This document shows, piece after piece, positions 4,947-13,661 of a stretch of 41,593 bases of DNA. Numbering within the stretch: position 1 is the stretch's first letter; the number at the start of each line of letters is the position of its first letter. Made by a program: the position numbers and the translations under genes. The notes under the pieces were generated by a model. The model ran no database searches. It was given only the letters and a program-made list of their open reading frames with translations, and was not told the origin of the DNA. Source of the stretch: a virus; the IMG/VR virus record IMGVR_UViG_3300032665_000074, positions 1 to 41,593 of that record; one strand, written 5' to 3'.

Positions 4947-6472
4947 GCCTAGTCCTTGACGATGCGGAGTTGGATTTCCTAGCTCAGAACATGCACATAT
5001 TGTCTCCGGAAGAGGCGTCTGAGGTAGAGCAGCTGCTCGATGAACTGCATAAAAGGAGAGAGGCACAAGCGTGCCGCGATGACCTGATCGAATTCTGTAA
5101 GAAGATGCAGCCTGACTATAAGGTTGGTAAGCATCACAGGATGCTGGCGGATGAGTTGATGGCGATCGCCGAAGGGCGTAAAGACCGAATATGTATCAAC
5201 ATGCCCCCTCGTCACGGTAAGTCCCAGCTTACTTCTATCTATTTTCCATCATGGTTTATCGGGAAATACCCGACCAAGAAAATCCTGATGGTGTCACATA
5301 CCTCCGACTTGGCGGTGGACTTTGGTAGAAAAGTGAGGAACATCATTGATTCCGTTGCGTACAAAGAGATATACCCGACAGTCACTTTGGCAGCAGATAG
5401 TAAGTCTGCTGGTCGGTGGAATACTAATTCTGGTGGCGAGTACTTCGCTTGTGGTGTTGGTTCCGCTTTGGCTGGCCGAGGTGCTGACCTCCTTTTGGTT
5501 GACGATCCTCATAACGAGCAAGACATACTTAGTGGCAACCTTGATATATTTGAGCGAGCGTATGAATGGTTTGCGTACGGAGCGCGAACACGACTGATGC
5601 CGGGAGGCCGTGTAGCTATTATTGCTACAAGATGGCACCAAGATGACCTGAGCGGACGAATGATCCGCGATATGACCCAGAGTGAGGAAGCCGATCAATA
5701 CGAGGTCGTTGAGTTTCCAGCTATCTTCAATGAGAACACGCCAGAGGAAGCTCCTCTTTGGCCAGAGTTTTTTGACCTGCCGGCACTTAAACGCACTAAG
5801 GCATCGATGCCGGTATTCCAGTGGAATGCGCAGTATCAGCAGAATCCGACCGGTGAAGAAGCCGCTATCGTTAAGCGAGATTGGTGGAATAAATGGAAAC
5901 TAGAACGACCACCTTCTTGTGAATACGTAATTATGGCGCTTGACGCTGCAGCAGAAACTCACAACCGTGCTGACTTCACGTCTATTACGACGTGGGGCGT
6001 ATTCATGAATGAGGAAACCAACGCATACAACATTATTCTACTAAACGCTATTAAGAAGCGTGTTGAGTTTCCGGAACTTAAGGATCTTGCACAAGAACAG
6101 TACAACGAGTACCAGCCAGATGCGTTTATTGTAGAAAAGAAGAGTGCGGGTACCGCGCTTTACCAAGAGCTTCGACGTACCGGTATGTCAGTACAAGAAT
6201 ATACCCCCCACAGGGGTACCGGAGACAAGATGGCTAGGCTTAACTCCATAGCGGACATTATTAGATCCGGACTTGTGTGGGTGCCTGAGACCCGGTGGGC
6301 TGAAGAAGTTGTAGAAGAACTTGCTGCATTTCCTTTTGCATCCCATGATGACCACGTCGATACGACCACGATGGCGCTGATGCGTTTTAGAAACGGTGGG
6401 TTTGTACGGCTACCTTCTGACGAGCCTGATGATATTTCTTATTTCCGTGCAAAAAAACGCGCATATTATTGA
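4943..6472 (+). CDS. terL: Terminase large subunit (ATPase/nuclease)
   Basis: A 509-aa packaging motor that drives DNA into the prohead through the portal and cuts it. The ATPase domain has a Walker A-like PPRHGKS (residues 88-94) and Walker B LLLVDDPH (183-190). The RNase H-fold nuclease shows the acidic residues in ALDAAAETH (D334), IVEKKSAG (E398) and HDDHVD (469-473). Its length is normal for the family. The start is GTG at 4943, inside the terS stop. Around residues 218-235 the GGRVAIIATRWHQDDLSG motif is typical of this terminase group. Confidence 0.97.
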   Translation: MSLVLDDAELDFLAQNMHILSPEEASEVEQLLDELHKRREAQACRDDLIEFCKKMQPDYKVGKHHRMLADELMAIAEGRKDRICINMPPRHGKSQLTSIYFPSWFIGKYPTKKILMVSHTSDLAVDFGRKVRNIIDSVAYKEIYPTVTLAADSKSAGRWNTNSGGEYFACGVGSALAGRGADLLLVDDPHNEQDILSGNLDIFERAYEWFAYGARTRLMPGGRVAIIATRWHQDDLSGRMIRDMTQSEEADQYEVVEFPAIFNENTPEEAPLWPEFFDLPALKRTKASMPVFQWNAQYQQNPTGEEAAIVKRDWWNKWKLERPPSCEYVIMALDAAAETHNRADFTSITTWGVFMNEETNAYNIILLNAIKKRVEFPELKDLAQEQYNEYQPDAFIVEKKSAGTALYQELRRTGMSVQEYTPHRGTGDKMARLNSIADIIRSGLVWVPETRWAEEVVEELAAFPFASHDDHVDTTTMALMRFRNGGFVRLPSDEPDDISYFRAKKRAYY

Positions 6473-6547
6473 TTATGTGAGAAAATTCATGTCGTTGTAA
6501 CATCCTTATACAACTATGGCGGCGCGGGGTCCAAATGGAGTTGACAG

Positions 6548-7060
6548 ATGCGCGTCAAACGATGTACCGGCTGCAAGAAAGAACTACCGTTAGCTAGTTA
6601 CAACAAAGACAGCCAAGGTAAGACAGGCCATAAACCAAGATGCCGTGAATGCACTAAAAAAGCGGGTAAAAAGTACCGAAAAACCGCATTATATAAGGAA
6701 AAAAGTACCGCAAATGCAGCGAAAAAGCGCGAAAAACGGCGTGCAAATCCCATTAAAAAGTGGGTAGAAATGGCTTATCACAACGCAAAAAGACGCGCAA
6801 AACTTAATAATTTAGAGTTTTCACTGACAAAAGAATGGCTTTACGAGAACATGGCGGCAATCTGCCCCCTATTAGGGACGTTACTGGTGTATAACGGCAG
6901 TAAACCAACCGACGCTAGTGCATCGATCGACAGGAAGGACAGCACTGGAGGGTATACTCCAGATAACTGCCGCGTTATATCGCTACGCGCTAACCGGATA
7001 AAGAACAATGCAACCCAAGAGGAGCTGCAGCGAATAGCTGAGTCTCTACTAAATTATTAA
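6548..7060 (+). CDS. HNH homing endonuclease (zinc-finger type)
   Basis: A 170-aa basic protein. The N-terminal zinc finger uses C6/C9 and C32/C35, a lysine-rich linker follows, and the C-terminal HNH-type nuclease core reads SIDRKDSTGGYTPDNCRVIS (126-145) then LRANRIKNNAT. Such proteins cut DNA at alleles lacking them and spread by recombination. GGAG lies 7 nt ahead of the ATG. It is free-standing between terL and the portal gene; neither neighbour looks split, so no intron is implied. It is one of three homing nucleases in the window. Confidence 0.9.
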   Translation: MRVKRCTGCKKELPLASYNKDSQGKTGHKPRCRECTKKAGKKYRKTALYKEKSTANAAKKREKRRANPIKKWVEMAYHNAKRRAKLNNLEFSLTKEWLYENMAAICPLLGTLLVYNGSKPTDASASIDRKDSTGGYTPDNCRVISLRANRIKNNATQEELQRIAESLLNY

Positions 7061-7071
7061 CCGAGGTTTCC

Positions 7072-9708
7072 ATGGCTATTGACAAGTCCCTGTACGCAGC
7101 TCCTTTAGGTATCACACAAGCTTCTCAGAATGAGGAGCCAATCGAAATTGAGATTGAAGATCCGGAATCCGTAACGATTGGTATGGGTGGTCTGGAAGTT
7201 ATTATTGAGCCGGGATCTGAGCACGACGATGAATTCAATGCCAACCTCGCTGAGGAGCTGGATGAAGGTGCACTTACTGAACTTGCCGGTGACCTGCTTG
7301 GGGATTTCGAGAGTGACACGTCAGGGCGTAAGGACTGGATCCAGACTTATTGTGACGGGTTAGAACTGCTTGGTCTTAAGATTGAAGAGCGGTCTGAGCC
7401 TTGGGAAGGTGCTTGTGGTGTGTACCACCCGCTGTTGGCGGAAGCCCTTGTTAAGTTCCAAGCTGAAACTATGATGTCTATCTTCCCGGCGCAAGGCCCG
7501 GTTAAGACTCTTATTATAGGTAAGGAAACTCCGGAGAAGAAAAAGTCTGCTGAGCGTGTTCAGGATGATATGAACTACCAGTTGACGGAAGAGATGCCGG
7601 AATACCGGCCTGAGACCGAGCGTATGCTGTGGGGTCTTGGCCTTTCAGGTAATGCCTTTAAAAAGGTGTACTTCGATCCGTCCATTGGCCGGCAGGTGGC
7701 ACTCTATGTGCCCGCAGAAGATGTAGTAGTTCCATACGGTGCATCGGACATTCAGTCTACTCCGAGACTAACCCATGTCATGCGTAAGACCGAGAACCAG
7801 CTCAGGCAGCTTCAGGTTGATGGGTTCTACCGTGATGTAGAGTTAGGGGATCCTGTTGGGACTCTTGACGAAGTCGAGAAGACCATCGCTGAGAAACTGG
7901 GGTTCCGGGCTACTACGGACGATCGGTTTAAGATCCTTGAAATGCACGTTGACCTTGACCTCAAAGGGTTCGAACACAAAGACGAAGACGAGAATGAGAC
8001 CGGGATCGCACTGCCCTATGTTGTTACAATCGAGCATGGGACTCAGGAGATTCTGGCTATTCGCCGCAACTGGGAACCCGATGATGAGACTCATCAGAAG
8101 CGTCAACACTTTGTACATTACGGTTACATCCCCGGATTTGGGTTCTACTACTTCGGTCTGATCCATCTTATCGGTGCATACGCTAAGAGCGGCACGTCGA
8201 TTATTCGACAGCTTGTAGATGCAGGTACCCTTGCTAACCTGCCCGGTGGGTTTAAGACTCGTGGGCTTCGCATTAAGGGTGACGATACTCCGATCGGTCC
8301 CGGCGAGTGGAAGGATGTGGATGTCCCATCCGGTACGATGCGCGACAACATTATGCCCCTTCCTTATAAAGAACCCTCACAGGTTCTTGCCGGCCTCATG
8401 GATAAGATCATTGAGGAAGGTCGTAGGTTCGCTAATACCGCGGATCTTAACCTGTCAGATATGTCTGCACAGGCTCCGGTGGGTACCACCCTCGCTATTC
8501 TGGAACGGACTCTTAAGACGATGTCCGCTATTCAGGCCCGTGTTCACTTCTCTCTAAAGCAAGAACTTAAGCTACTTAAGCACATCATCGCTGAGTATGC
8601 CCCTGAGGACTATAACTATGATCCAGATGAAGGCTCTCGCAAAGCGAGAAAGTCGGACTATTCGAACGTTGATGTCATTCCGGTATCAGATCCAAACGCC
8701 TCAACGATGGCGCAAAAAATTGTCCAGTACCAAGCGGTACTCCAACTGGCGCAAGGTGCGCCACAGCTTTTCAATCAGCCCCTCCTCTACCGTCAGATGC
8801 TGGAAGTACTGGGTATTAAAAACGCACAAAAACTCGTCCCAATGGATGAGGATCAGAAACCTATGGACCCCATCTCGGAGAACCAAGCGGTACTCATGCA
8901 GAAACCTGTTAAAGCATTCGCATACCAAGATCACCAAGCACATATTGCGGTACACATGAGTGCGATGCAGGATCCCAAGATCCAGCAGCTTTTACAGAAC
9001 AATCCGAGCGCACCTGCTATTCAGGCCGCGGCCATGGCCCATATCAACGAGCATCTTGGCTTTGCATACCGTGTAGAGATTGAGAAGCAGCTTGGCTTTA
9101 GCTTACCGCCGCAGAAGGATGAGTCTGGGGAAGACGTACATATTGACCCGCAGGTTGAGGCTCGCCTCGCTCCGCTCCTCGCGCAGGCTGCACAGCAGCT
9201 CCTTCAGCAGAACCAAGCACAGGCCGCACAGCAGCAGGCAGCTCAGCAGGCACAGGATCCGATGGTGCAGTTGCAACAACAAGAGCTTCAGCTCAAGAGT
9301 CAGGAGATCCAGCGCAAAGCCAAGAAGGACGAAGCGGACTTGCAGCTCCGACAGCAGGACTTGCAGCTTAAAGCCAAGAGGGATGCCGCGGATGTACTTA
9401 TTAAGGGTAAGCAGCTGATGGTGGATGCGGCGAATGCCGACGCTGATAGGGCTGAGAATCTAAGGGATAAGAAGGCTGATATCACGGCTGATATGTTCAA
9501 GCACATGACCAACATTAACCACGAGCACCGTCAGGAGCATAGGGACCGGGCACTTGAGGTTTTAAAGCACGAGGACGAACTTAGACAACACGCGGCTGAG
9601 TTTAAGCAAACCAACGTACACAAAGCGGCAGATCTTGCTCACCAAAGGGACATGGCTGAGTTGGCAGCAAGGAAGCAGGAGAACAAACCCAAGGCGGGGG
9701 ATGAATAA
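7072..9708 (+). CDS. Portal protein
   Basis: An 878-aa protein expected to form the dodecameric ring at the capsid vertex through which DNA enters and leaves. The first 690 residues match the layout of long podovirus portals, including NWEPDD, a HYGYIPGFGFYYFGLIHLIG segment and APVGTTLAILERTLKTMSAI. The last 185 residues are a glutamine/alanine-rich coiled coil (AQAAQQLLQQNQAQAAQQQA onward), probably the barrel that extends into the capsid. CGAGG precedes the ATG. The position between terL and the capsid genes fits. There is no frameshift. Confidence 0.93.
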   Translation: MAIDKSLYAAPLGITQASQNEEPIEIEIEDPESVTIGMGGLEVIIEPGSEHDDEFNANLAEELDEGALTELAGDLLGDFESDTSGRKDWIQTYCDGLELLGLKIEERSEPWEGACGVYHPLLAEALVKFQAETMMSIFPAQGPVKTLIIGKETPEKKKSAERVQDDMNYQLTEEMPEYRPETERMLWGLGLSGNAFKKVYFDPSIGRQVALYVPAEDVVVPYGASDIQSTPRLTHVMRKTENQLRQLQVDGFYRDVELGDPVGTLDEVEKTIAEKLGFRATTDDRFKILEMHVDLDLKGFEHKDEDENETGIALPYVVTIEHGTQEILAIRRNWEPDDETHQKRQHFVHYGYIPGFGFYYFGLIHLIGAYAKSGTSIIRQLVDAGTLANLPGGFKTRGLRIKGDDTPIGPGEWKDVDVPSGTMRDNIMPLPYKEPSQVLAGLMDKIIEEGRRFANTADLNLSDMSAQAPVGTTLAILERTLKTMSAIQARVHFSLKQELKLLKHIIAEYAPEDYNYDPDEGSRKARKSDYSNVDVIPVSDPNASTMAQKIVQYQAVLQLAQGAPQLFNQPLLYRQMLEVLGIKNAQKLVPMDEDQKPMDPISENQAVLMQKPVKAFAYQDHQAHIAVHMSAMQDPKIQQLLQNNPSAPAIQAAAMAHINEHLGFAYRVEIEKQLGFSLPPQKDESGEDVHIDPQVEARLAPLLAQAAQQLLQQNQAQAAQQQAAQQAQDPMVQLQQQELQLKSQEIQRKAKKDEADLQLRQQDLQLKAKRDAADVLIKGKQLMVDAANADADRAENLRDKKADITADMFKHMTNINHEHRQEHRDRALEVLKHEDELRQHAAEFKQTNVHKAADLAHQRDMAELAARKQENKPKAGDE

Positions 9709-9899
9709 TGAATGAGTTTGAGTATCTCATTAATGAGATGAAGAACAGGATAGCTGTACTGTCCGACGCTTTATCTACAAACAAGATCTCTTCTTACGAG
9801 GAGTATAAGTACACATGTGGTCAGATTCGGGGTCTGGAGGCTGCATGTTTCGTAATTTCAGACCTTAAAAAACGTATGGAGCACTCGGACGATGAGTAA
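9708..9899 (+). CDS. Small conserved phage protein next to portal, 63 aa
   Basis: Begins MNEFEYLINEMKNRIAVLSD; entirely helical and charged, with two cysteines, probably a short coiled coil. It starts on the last base of the portal stop (TAATG) and its end overlaps the next gene by 8 nt. Similar short proteins (FEYLxNE...GQIRGLE pattern) often follow portal genes in podoviruses; their role is not known to me. Confidence 0.8.
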   Translation: MNEFEYLINEMKNRIAVLSDALSTNKISSYEEYKYTCGQIRGLEAACFVISDLKKRMEHSDDE

Positions 9900-10296
9900 T
9901 CTTGATCTAAGTCAAGCGGTGGATTTGGGGGCAGTACTTAATCAGGCTGCAGAAGACAAGGCACGACAGTTGCCTGAGCCAAAAGGGTATCGCATTCTGT
10001 GCGCTATTCCCGAATCTGAAAAGGAATTTGATAGCGGTATTCTCAAGGCAGACGAGACACGGCGTGTAGATGAACTTCTTACGACGGTTTTGTTTGTAGT
10101 AAAGATGGGACCGGATTGCTACAAGGATGAGAACAGATTCCCTACAGAAGCTTGGTGTAAGGAAGGTGACTTTGTGTTGGTACGTCCTAACGCAGGCACA
10201 CGTTTGGTAATTCACGACCGTGAATTCCGAATCATCAACGATGACTCAGTAGAAGCTGTGGTACAGGATCCACGCGGCATTAAGCGTAAATTTTAA
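9892..10296 (+). CDS. GroES-like co-chaperonin
   Basis: A 134-aa protein whose residues 29-127 follow the Cpn10 fold. It has an opening strand PEPKGYRILCAIP and a loop with DSGILKADETRR in place of the GroES mobile loop. VVKMGPDCYKD, CKEGDFVLVRPNAGTRL and EFRIINDDSVEAVV follow. GroES caps GroEL during folding; phage versions such as T4 gp31 help fold the capsid protein. Its position just ahead of the scaffold and major capsid genes supports that role. A 28-residue N-terminal extension precedes the fold. The assignment is from motif order; a structure prediction would settle it. Confidence 0.82.
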   Translation: MSNLDLSQAVDLGAVLNQAAEDKARQLPEPKGYRILCAIPESEKEFDSGILKADETRRVDELLTTVLFVVKMGPDCYKDENRFPTEAWCKEGDFVLVRPNAGTRLVIHDREFRIINDDSVEAVVQDPRGIKRKF

Positions 10297-10308
10297 TAGG
10301 AGGCGGAC

Positions 10309-11280
10309 ATGGCCGTTAATGATGAAATGAATTTTAAATTCCCTGACGAAGAACCTAATAACGTCGTAGCTGGGGATGATTTTGAGATCGAGATCGAGGA
10401 CGATACTCCCGAAGAAGACCGAGGCAGGACTCCGTCGGACCCCGAAAAAGTAAGACAGCTTGAGATAGATGTTGACGATATAGACGACCTAGCCAAGTAT
10501 AAAGCCGCCAAGGACAAGATTATCCGTATGAAGCGGGTATGGAATGACGAGCGACGTGCTCGTGAATTGGCGGAGCGGGAACACCAAGTAGCAATCGATG
10601 CTGCTCGCAAGCTATACGCTGAGAACCAGCGTATTAAAGAACTTGTTAATTCAAAGGCTGATGAATACCAAGAAAGCCTTAAAGAAGCTACTAACGCAAA
10701 GCTTAAATCAGTAAAGCGCGAGTTTAAGGATGCGTATGAAGCGGGTGATTCCGATGCTATGGCCGAAGCTCAGGAGAAAATGACTAGGCTTCAGGTCGAA
10801 TTAGAAACCATTAATACCACTAAAAATAAAAAGTCTTTACAAGATGAATTTAGTGGTGTACAAACAGCACAAGAGGAACGGTATATACCCCCTCAAGCTC
10901 CGCAAGTACCTCGCCCCGATAGTAGGGTATTGGAGTGGCAGGACGAAAACCAATGGTTCGGACAGAACCGGGTAATGACTGCTACCGCTCTTGGAGTACA
11001 CGAGGAGCTTAAGGATAACGGTGTAGAGATCGGTTCCGAAAAGTATTACGCAGAGTTGGACAAGACGATGCGGAAACGCTTCCCCGATTATTTTGGGGAC
11101 GACAGGGCAGAGCCAGAAGCAGACAAGCCAAAAGCTAAGCCAGCCACGGTCGTAGCTTCAGCTACTAGAACTACTGCGCCTAAACGAGTACGACTCAATC
11201 AATCGCAGGTATCTATTGCGAAGAAGCTGGGCCTTACGCCTGAACAATACGTCCGTGAACTTATGAAATTGGAGGCCTGA
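10309..11280 (+). CDS. Capsid scaffolding protein
   Basis: A 323-aa acidic, helical protein. It has an acidic N-terminus (DDFEIEIEDDTPEEDR), a central coiled coil (residues about 60-185), a proline-rich hinge and a basic C-terminus (KRVRLNQSQVSIAKKLGLTP) ending EQYVRELMKLEA. Scaffolds typically have such a coiled coil and a basic capsid-binding tail. AGGAGG lies 7 nt ahead of the ATG. It lies between the portal and the major capsid protein, the usual order. Confidence 0.85.
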   Translation: MAVNDEMNFKFPDEEPNNVVAGDDFEIEIEDDTPEEDRGRTPSDPEKVRQLEIDVDDIDDLAKYKAAKDKIIRMKRVWNDERRARELAEREHQVAIDAARKLYAENQRIKELVNSKADEYQESLKEATNAKLKSVKREFKDAYEAGDSDAMAEAQEKMTRLQVELETINTTKNKKSLQDEFSGVQTAQEERYIPPQAPQVPRPDSRVLEWQDENQWFGQNRVMTATALGVHEELKDNGVEIGSEKYYAELDKTMRKRFPDYFGDDRAEPEADKPKAKPATVVASATRTTAPKRVRLNQSQVSIAKKLGLTPEQYVRELMKLEA

Positions 11281-11281
11281 C

Positions 11282-11731
11282 ATGGCTACAAATAGAATTG
11301 GAAGAGAAGCAGATACCCGAGAACTTGCGGAACGCCAGAAGCAGTGGCTCCCTCCGGAACTTCTCCCCGAGCCTGACAAAGAGCCGGGTTATGCTTATCG
11401 TTGGATTGCTGCCTCGGTAATGGGTGCTCATAACGCTCGCAACTTGTCATCCAAGTTCCGCGAAGGCTGGGAACCATGCCGTTTGGAAGAGCAACCGAAA
11501 TTCACTCTGCTAGTCGATCCCAATAGTCGATATAAAGACAATGTTGAGATTGGCGGATTGTTACTTTGCAAGACTCCGATGGAGTTTGTTGAACAGCGCA
11601 ACGATTACATCAAGCGTCAGACAGCAGCTCAAACGGAAGCGGTAGATAACAATCTGATGCGCCAAAGCGATTCTCGTATGCCTATCTTCAAGGAAGGTAA
11701 GTCTGAGCATAGCTTCGGCAGAGGATCTTAA
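11282..11731 (+). CDS. Small head-region protein, 149 aa
   Basis: Contains EPGYAYRWIAASVMGAHNAR and SSKFREGWEPCRLEEQP followed by VEIGGLLLCKTPMEFVEQRN. I associate this pattern with a conserved protein between scaffold and major capsid in several podoviruses, usually listed as a virion or hypothetical protein. It starts 1 nt after the scaffold stop and uses the scaffold's terminal GGAGG as ribosome site, so the two are coupled. No catalytic motifs are seen. Confidence 0.8.
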   Translation: MATNRIGREADTRELAERQKQWLPPELLPEPDKEPGYAYRWIAASVMGAHNARNLSSKFREGWEPCRLEEQPKFTLLVDPNSRYKDNVEIGGLLLCKTPMEFVEQRNDYIKRQTAAQTEAVDNNLMRQSDSRMPIFKEGKSEHSFGRGS

Positions 11732-11753
11732 TTTTTTAATTTAGGAGTTTCCC

Positions 11754-12623
11754 ATGGCTTATCCTATTGTTTCGGCCCCTTACGGGTTCAAGCCGATCAA
11801 TGAGCTTGGTGGTCTTCCGTACGCAGGTTCTACTCGTATGATCCCGATTGCATCGGGCTACGCTACCAGCCTGTTTGATGGTGACCTCGTACAGCTCTCT
11901 GGCGGTACACTTGTTGCAACTTCTATGAGCGCTGCTAACTCTCCGGGTACTGCGGTAGCCGGCACTATCGGTGTTTTCGTAGGTGTTGAATATACCAATC
12001 CGGGTACCAATCAGCGCATTCGTGCTCAGTATTGGCCGGCTGGCACCGTTGCTCAGGACGCAGTTGCTTACGTAGTTGACGATCCGCGCACGGTATTTCA
12101 GGTTGCAGTAACCAATCAGGGCACATCGCTGGCTAATACCGGCACCACGATCGGTTATTTCTCTGAGTCTTTCGTTGGTACCAACGTATACGCTATTACT
12201 GGCGCGTCTGGCAGCACCACCTTTGGTGATTCTGCTATGTCTGTTTCTGGTGGCGTTATCTCTTCAGGTAGCAACGGTAACACTCGTTTCACCACGGCTC
12301 TTCCGTTCCGTGTTGTTCAGCTCGTTCCTGATACTGCGGTATCTGTTGCAGCTGTCGCTAGCACCTCTGGCTCTAGCACCACGGTTACCCTGACTGCAGC
12401 TAACACTGCTATTCAGGCTGGTATGCAGCTGATTGCACCGACCGGCACGGGTTCACTTGCTGGTAACTTCATTACTGTTACTAACGTCAATGGCACGACC
12501 GTTACGGTCTCTTCTGCTATTACGCTGGCTAGCGGCACGGCTGTTACCTTCATTGGGTATCCTGAAGCTAAGGTTGTCTGGAATCAGGGCTTCCATAGCT
12601 ACACTAACGCTGCTGGCGTATAA
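11754..12623 (+). CDS. Capsid decoration-type structural protein
   Basis: A 289-aa protein of alternating small residues (Gly, Ala, Ser, Thr), predicted to be nearly all beta. The N-terminal 160 residues, starting PYGFKPINELGGLPYAGSTR and continuing MIPIASGYATSLFDGD, match a family encoded beside major capsid proteins. A C-terminal serine/threonine-rich Ig-like part (about 190-270) may be surface-exposed. AGGAG precedes the ATG. It lies 14 nt ahead of the major capsid gene and probably is made in comparable amounts. The exact role (cement, decoration or head fibre) is inferred. Confidence 0.8.
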   Translation: MAYPIVSAPYGFKPINELGGLPYAGSTRMIPIASGYATSLFDGDLVQLSGGTLVATSMSAANSPGTAVAGTIGVFVGVEYTNPGTNQRIRAQYWPAGTVAQDAVAYVVDDPRTVFQVAVTNQGTSLANTGTTIGYFSESFVGTNVYAITGASGSTTFGDSAMSVSGGVISSGSNGNTRFTTALPFRVVQLVPDTAVSVAAVASTSGSSTTVTLTAANTAIQAGMQLIAPTGTGSLAGNFITVTNVNGTTVTVSSAITLASGTAVTFIGYPEAKVVWNQGFHSYTNAAGV

Positions 12624-12637
12624 GGAGGATTACTTAA

Positions 12638-13549
12638 ATGGCTATTTCACGCGCCCAACTTCTTAAGGAGCTCCTCCCCGGTCTGAACGCTCTGTTCGGT
12701 CTTGAGTACGCTCGTTATGGTGAAGAACACAAGGAAATCTACGAAACTGAGAGTTCTGAACGTTCTTTCGAAGAAGAAACCAAGCTGTCTGGCTTCTCAG
12801 CTGCACCGGTCAAAAACGAAGGTCAAGCGATCTCGTACGACAATGCACAGGAAGCATGGACTGCTCGCTACAACCACGAAACCATTGCTCTTGGCTTCTC
12901 CATCACTGAAGAAGCTATCGAAGATAACCTGTATGACTCACTGTCTGCACGTTATACGAAGGCTCTGGCTCGTGCTATGGCTTACACGAAGCAGGTTAAG
13001 GCTGCTGCGGTTCTGAACAACGGCTTCAATGCTACCTACGTTGGTGGTGATGGCGTCTCTCTGTTCTCTTCTGCTCACCCGCTTGTTAGTGGTGGCTTAA
13101 ACAGCAACACGCCGTCTACCCCGGCTGACTTGAATGAAACCTCTCTTGAAGCGGCAGTAATTCAGATCGCAGCTTGGACCGACGAACGCTCGATGTTGAT
13201 CGCTGCTAAGCCTAAGAAGCTTATCGTTCCTCCGTCACTTCAGTTCGTTGCTACTCGCCTGCTCGAAACCGAGCTCCGCGTTGGTACCAACAACAACGAC
13301 ATCAATGCGATCAAGAACAACGGTGTTGTTCCGGAAGGTTATACCATTAACCACTTCCTGACTGACCCGAACGCATGGTTCCTGACCACTGATGTACCGA
13401 ACGGTCTTAAGCACTTCGAGCGTATTGCGCTGCAGAAGTCTATGGACGGTGACTTCGATACTGGTAACGTTCGTTACAAGGCTCGTGAGCGATACTCATT
13501 CGGGTGGTCCGATCCGCTGGGAATCTTCGGTTCACCCGGAGCTTACTAA
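12638..13549 (+). CDS. Major capsid protein (Mu gpT-like, HK97 fold)
   Basis: A 303-aa protein that builds the icosahedral shell. It resembles the gpT-type major head subunit: acidic E-loop region (EIYETESSERSFEEETKLSG), ALGFSITEEAIEDNLYDSLS spine helix segment, LFSSAHPLVSGG, KKLIVPPSLQFVATRLL, and a C-terminal FGWSDPLGIFG. There is no N-terminal delta domain or protease gene nearby; the separate scaffold gene fits this. A strong AAGGAGG site precedes it, and a UUCG terminator follows 28 bp after the stop, ending the head transcription unit. Confidence 0.92.
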   Translation: MAISRAQLLKELLPGLNALFGLEYARYGEEHKEIYETESSERSFEEETKLSGFSAAPVKNEGQAISYDNAQEAWTARYNHETIALGFSITEEAIEDNLYDSLSARYTKALARAMAYTKQVKAAAVLNNGFNATYVGGDGVSLFSSAHPLVSGGLNSNTPSTPADLNETSLEAAVIQIAAWTDERSMLIAAKPKKLIVPPSLQFVATRLLETELRVGTNNNDINAIKNNGVVPEGYTINHFLTDPNAWFLTTDVPNGLKHFERIALQKSMDGDFDTGNVRYKARERYSFGWSDPLGIFGSPGAY

Positions 13550-13577
13550 GTAAAATCAATAACTTAGGTTGTTGAGG

Positions 13578-13604
13578 AAGGGACCTTCGGGTCCCTTTCT
13601 TTTT
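13578..13604 (+). terminator. UUCG intrinsic terminator after the capsid gene
   Basis: AAGGGACC-TTCG-GGTCCCTT forms an 8-bp stem with a UUCG tetraloop, followed by TCTTTTT. It ends the packaging/head operon. Confidence 0.93.
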
Positions 13605-13609
13605 GTCTG

Positions 13610-13638
13610 TTGACACACCGTTTCTTCTTGGGTTTAAT
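13610..13638 (+). promoter_or_regulatory. Sigma70 promoter ahead of the GIY-YIG gene
   Basis: TTGACA (13610-13615), a 17-bp spacer and TTTAAT (13633-13638, five of six consensus bases). It starts only 6 bp after the capsid terminator. The -35 box lies within TGTTGACA (13608-13615), one half-site of the left-arm palindrome. It restarts transcription for the next gene block. Confidence 0.75.
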
Positions 13639-13661
13639 ACCTAACATCAAAGGAGGTACAC

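Noticed and set aside
6473-7071. Group I intron containing the HNH gene
   Set aside because: Both terL and the portal gene are intact at their ends with normal stops and starts, so the nuclease is free-standing.
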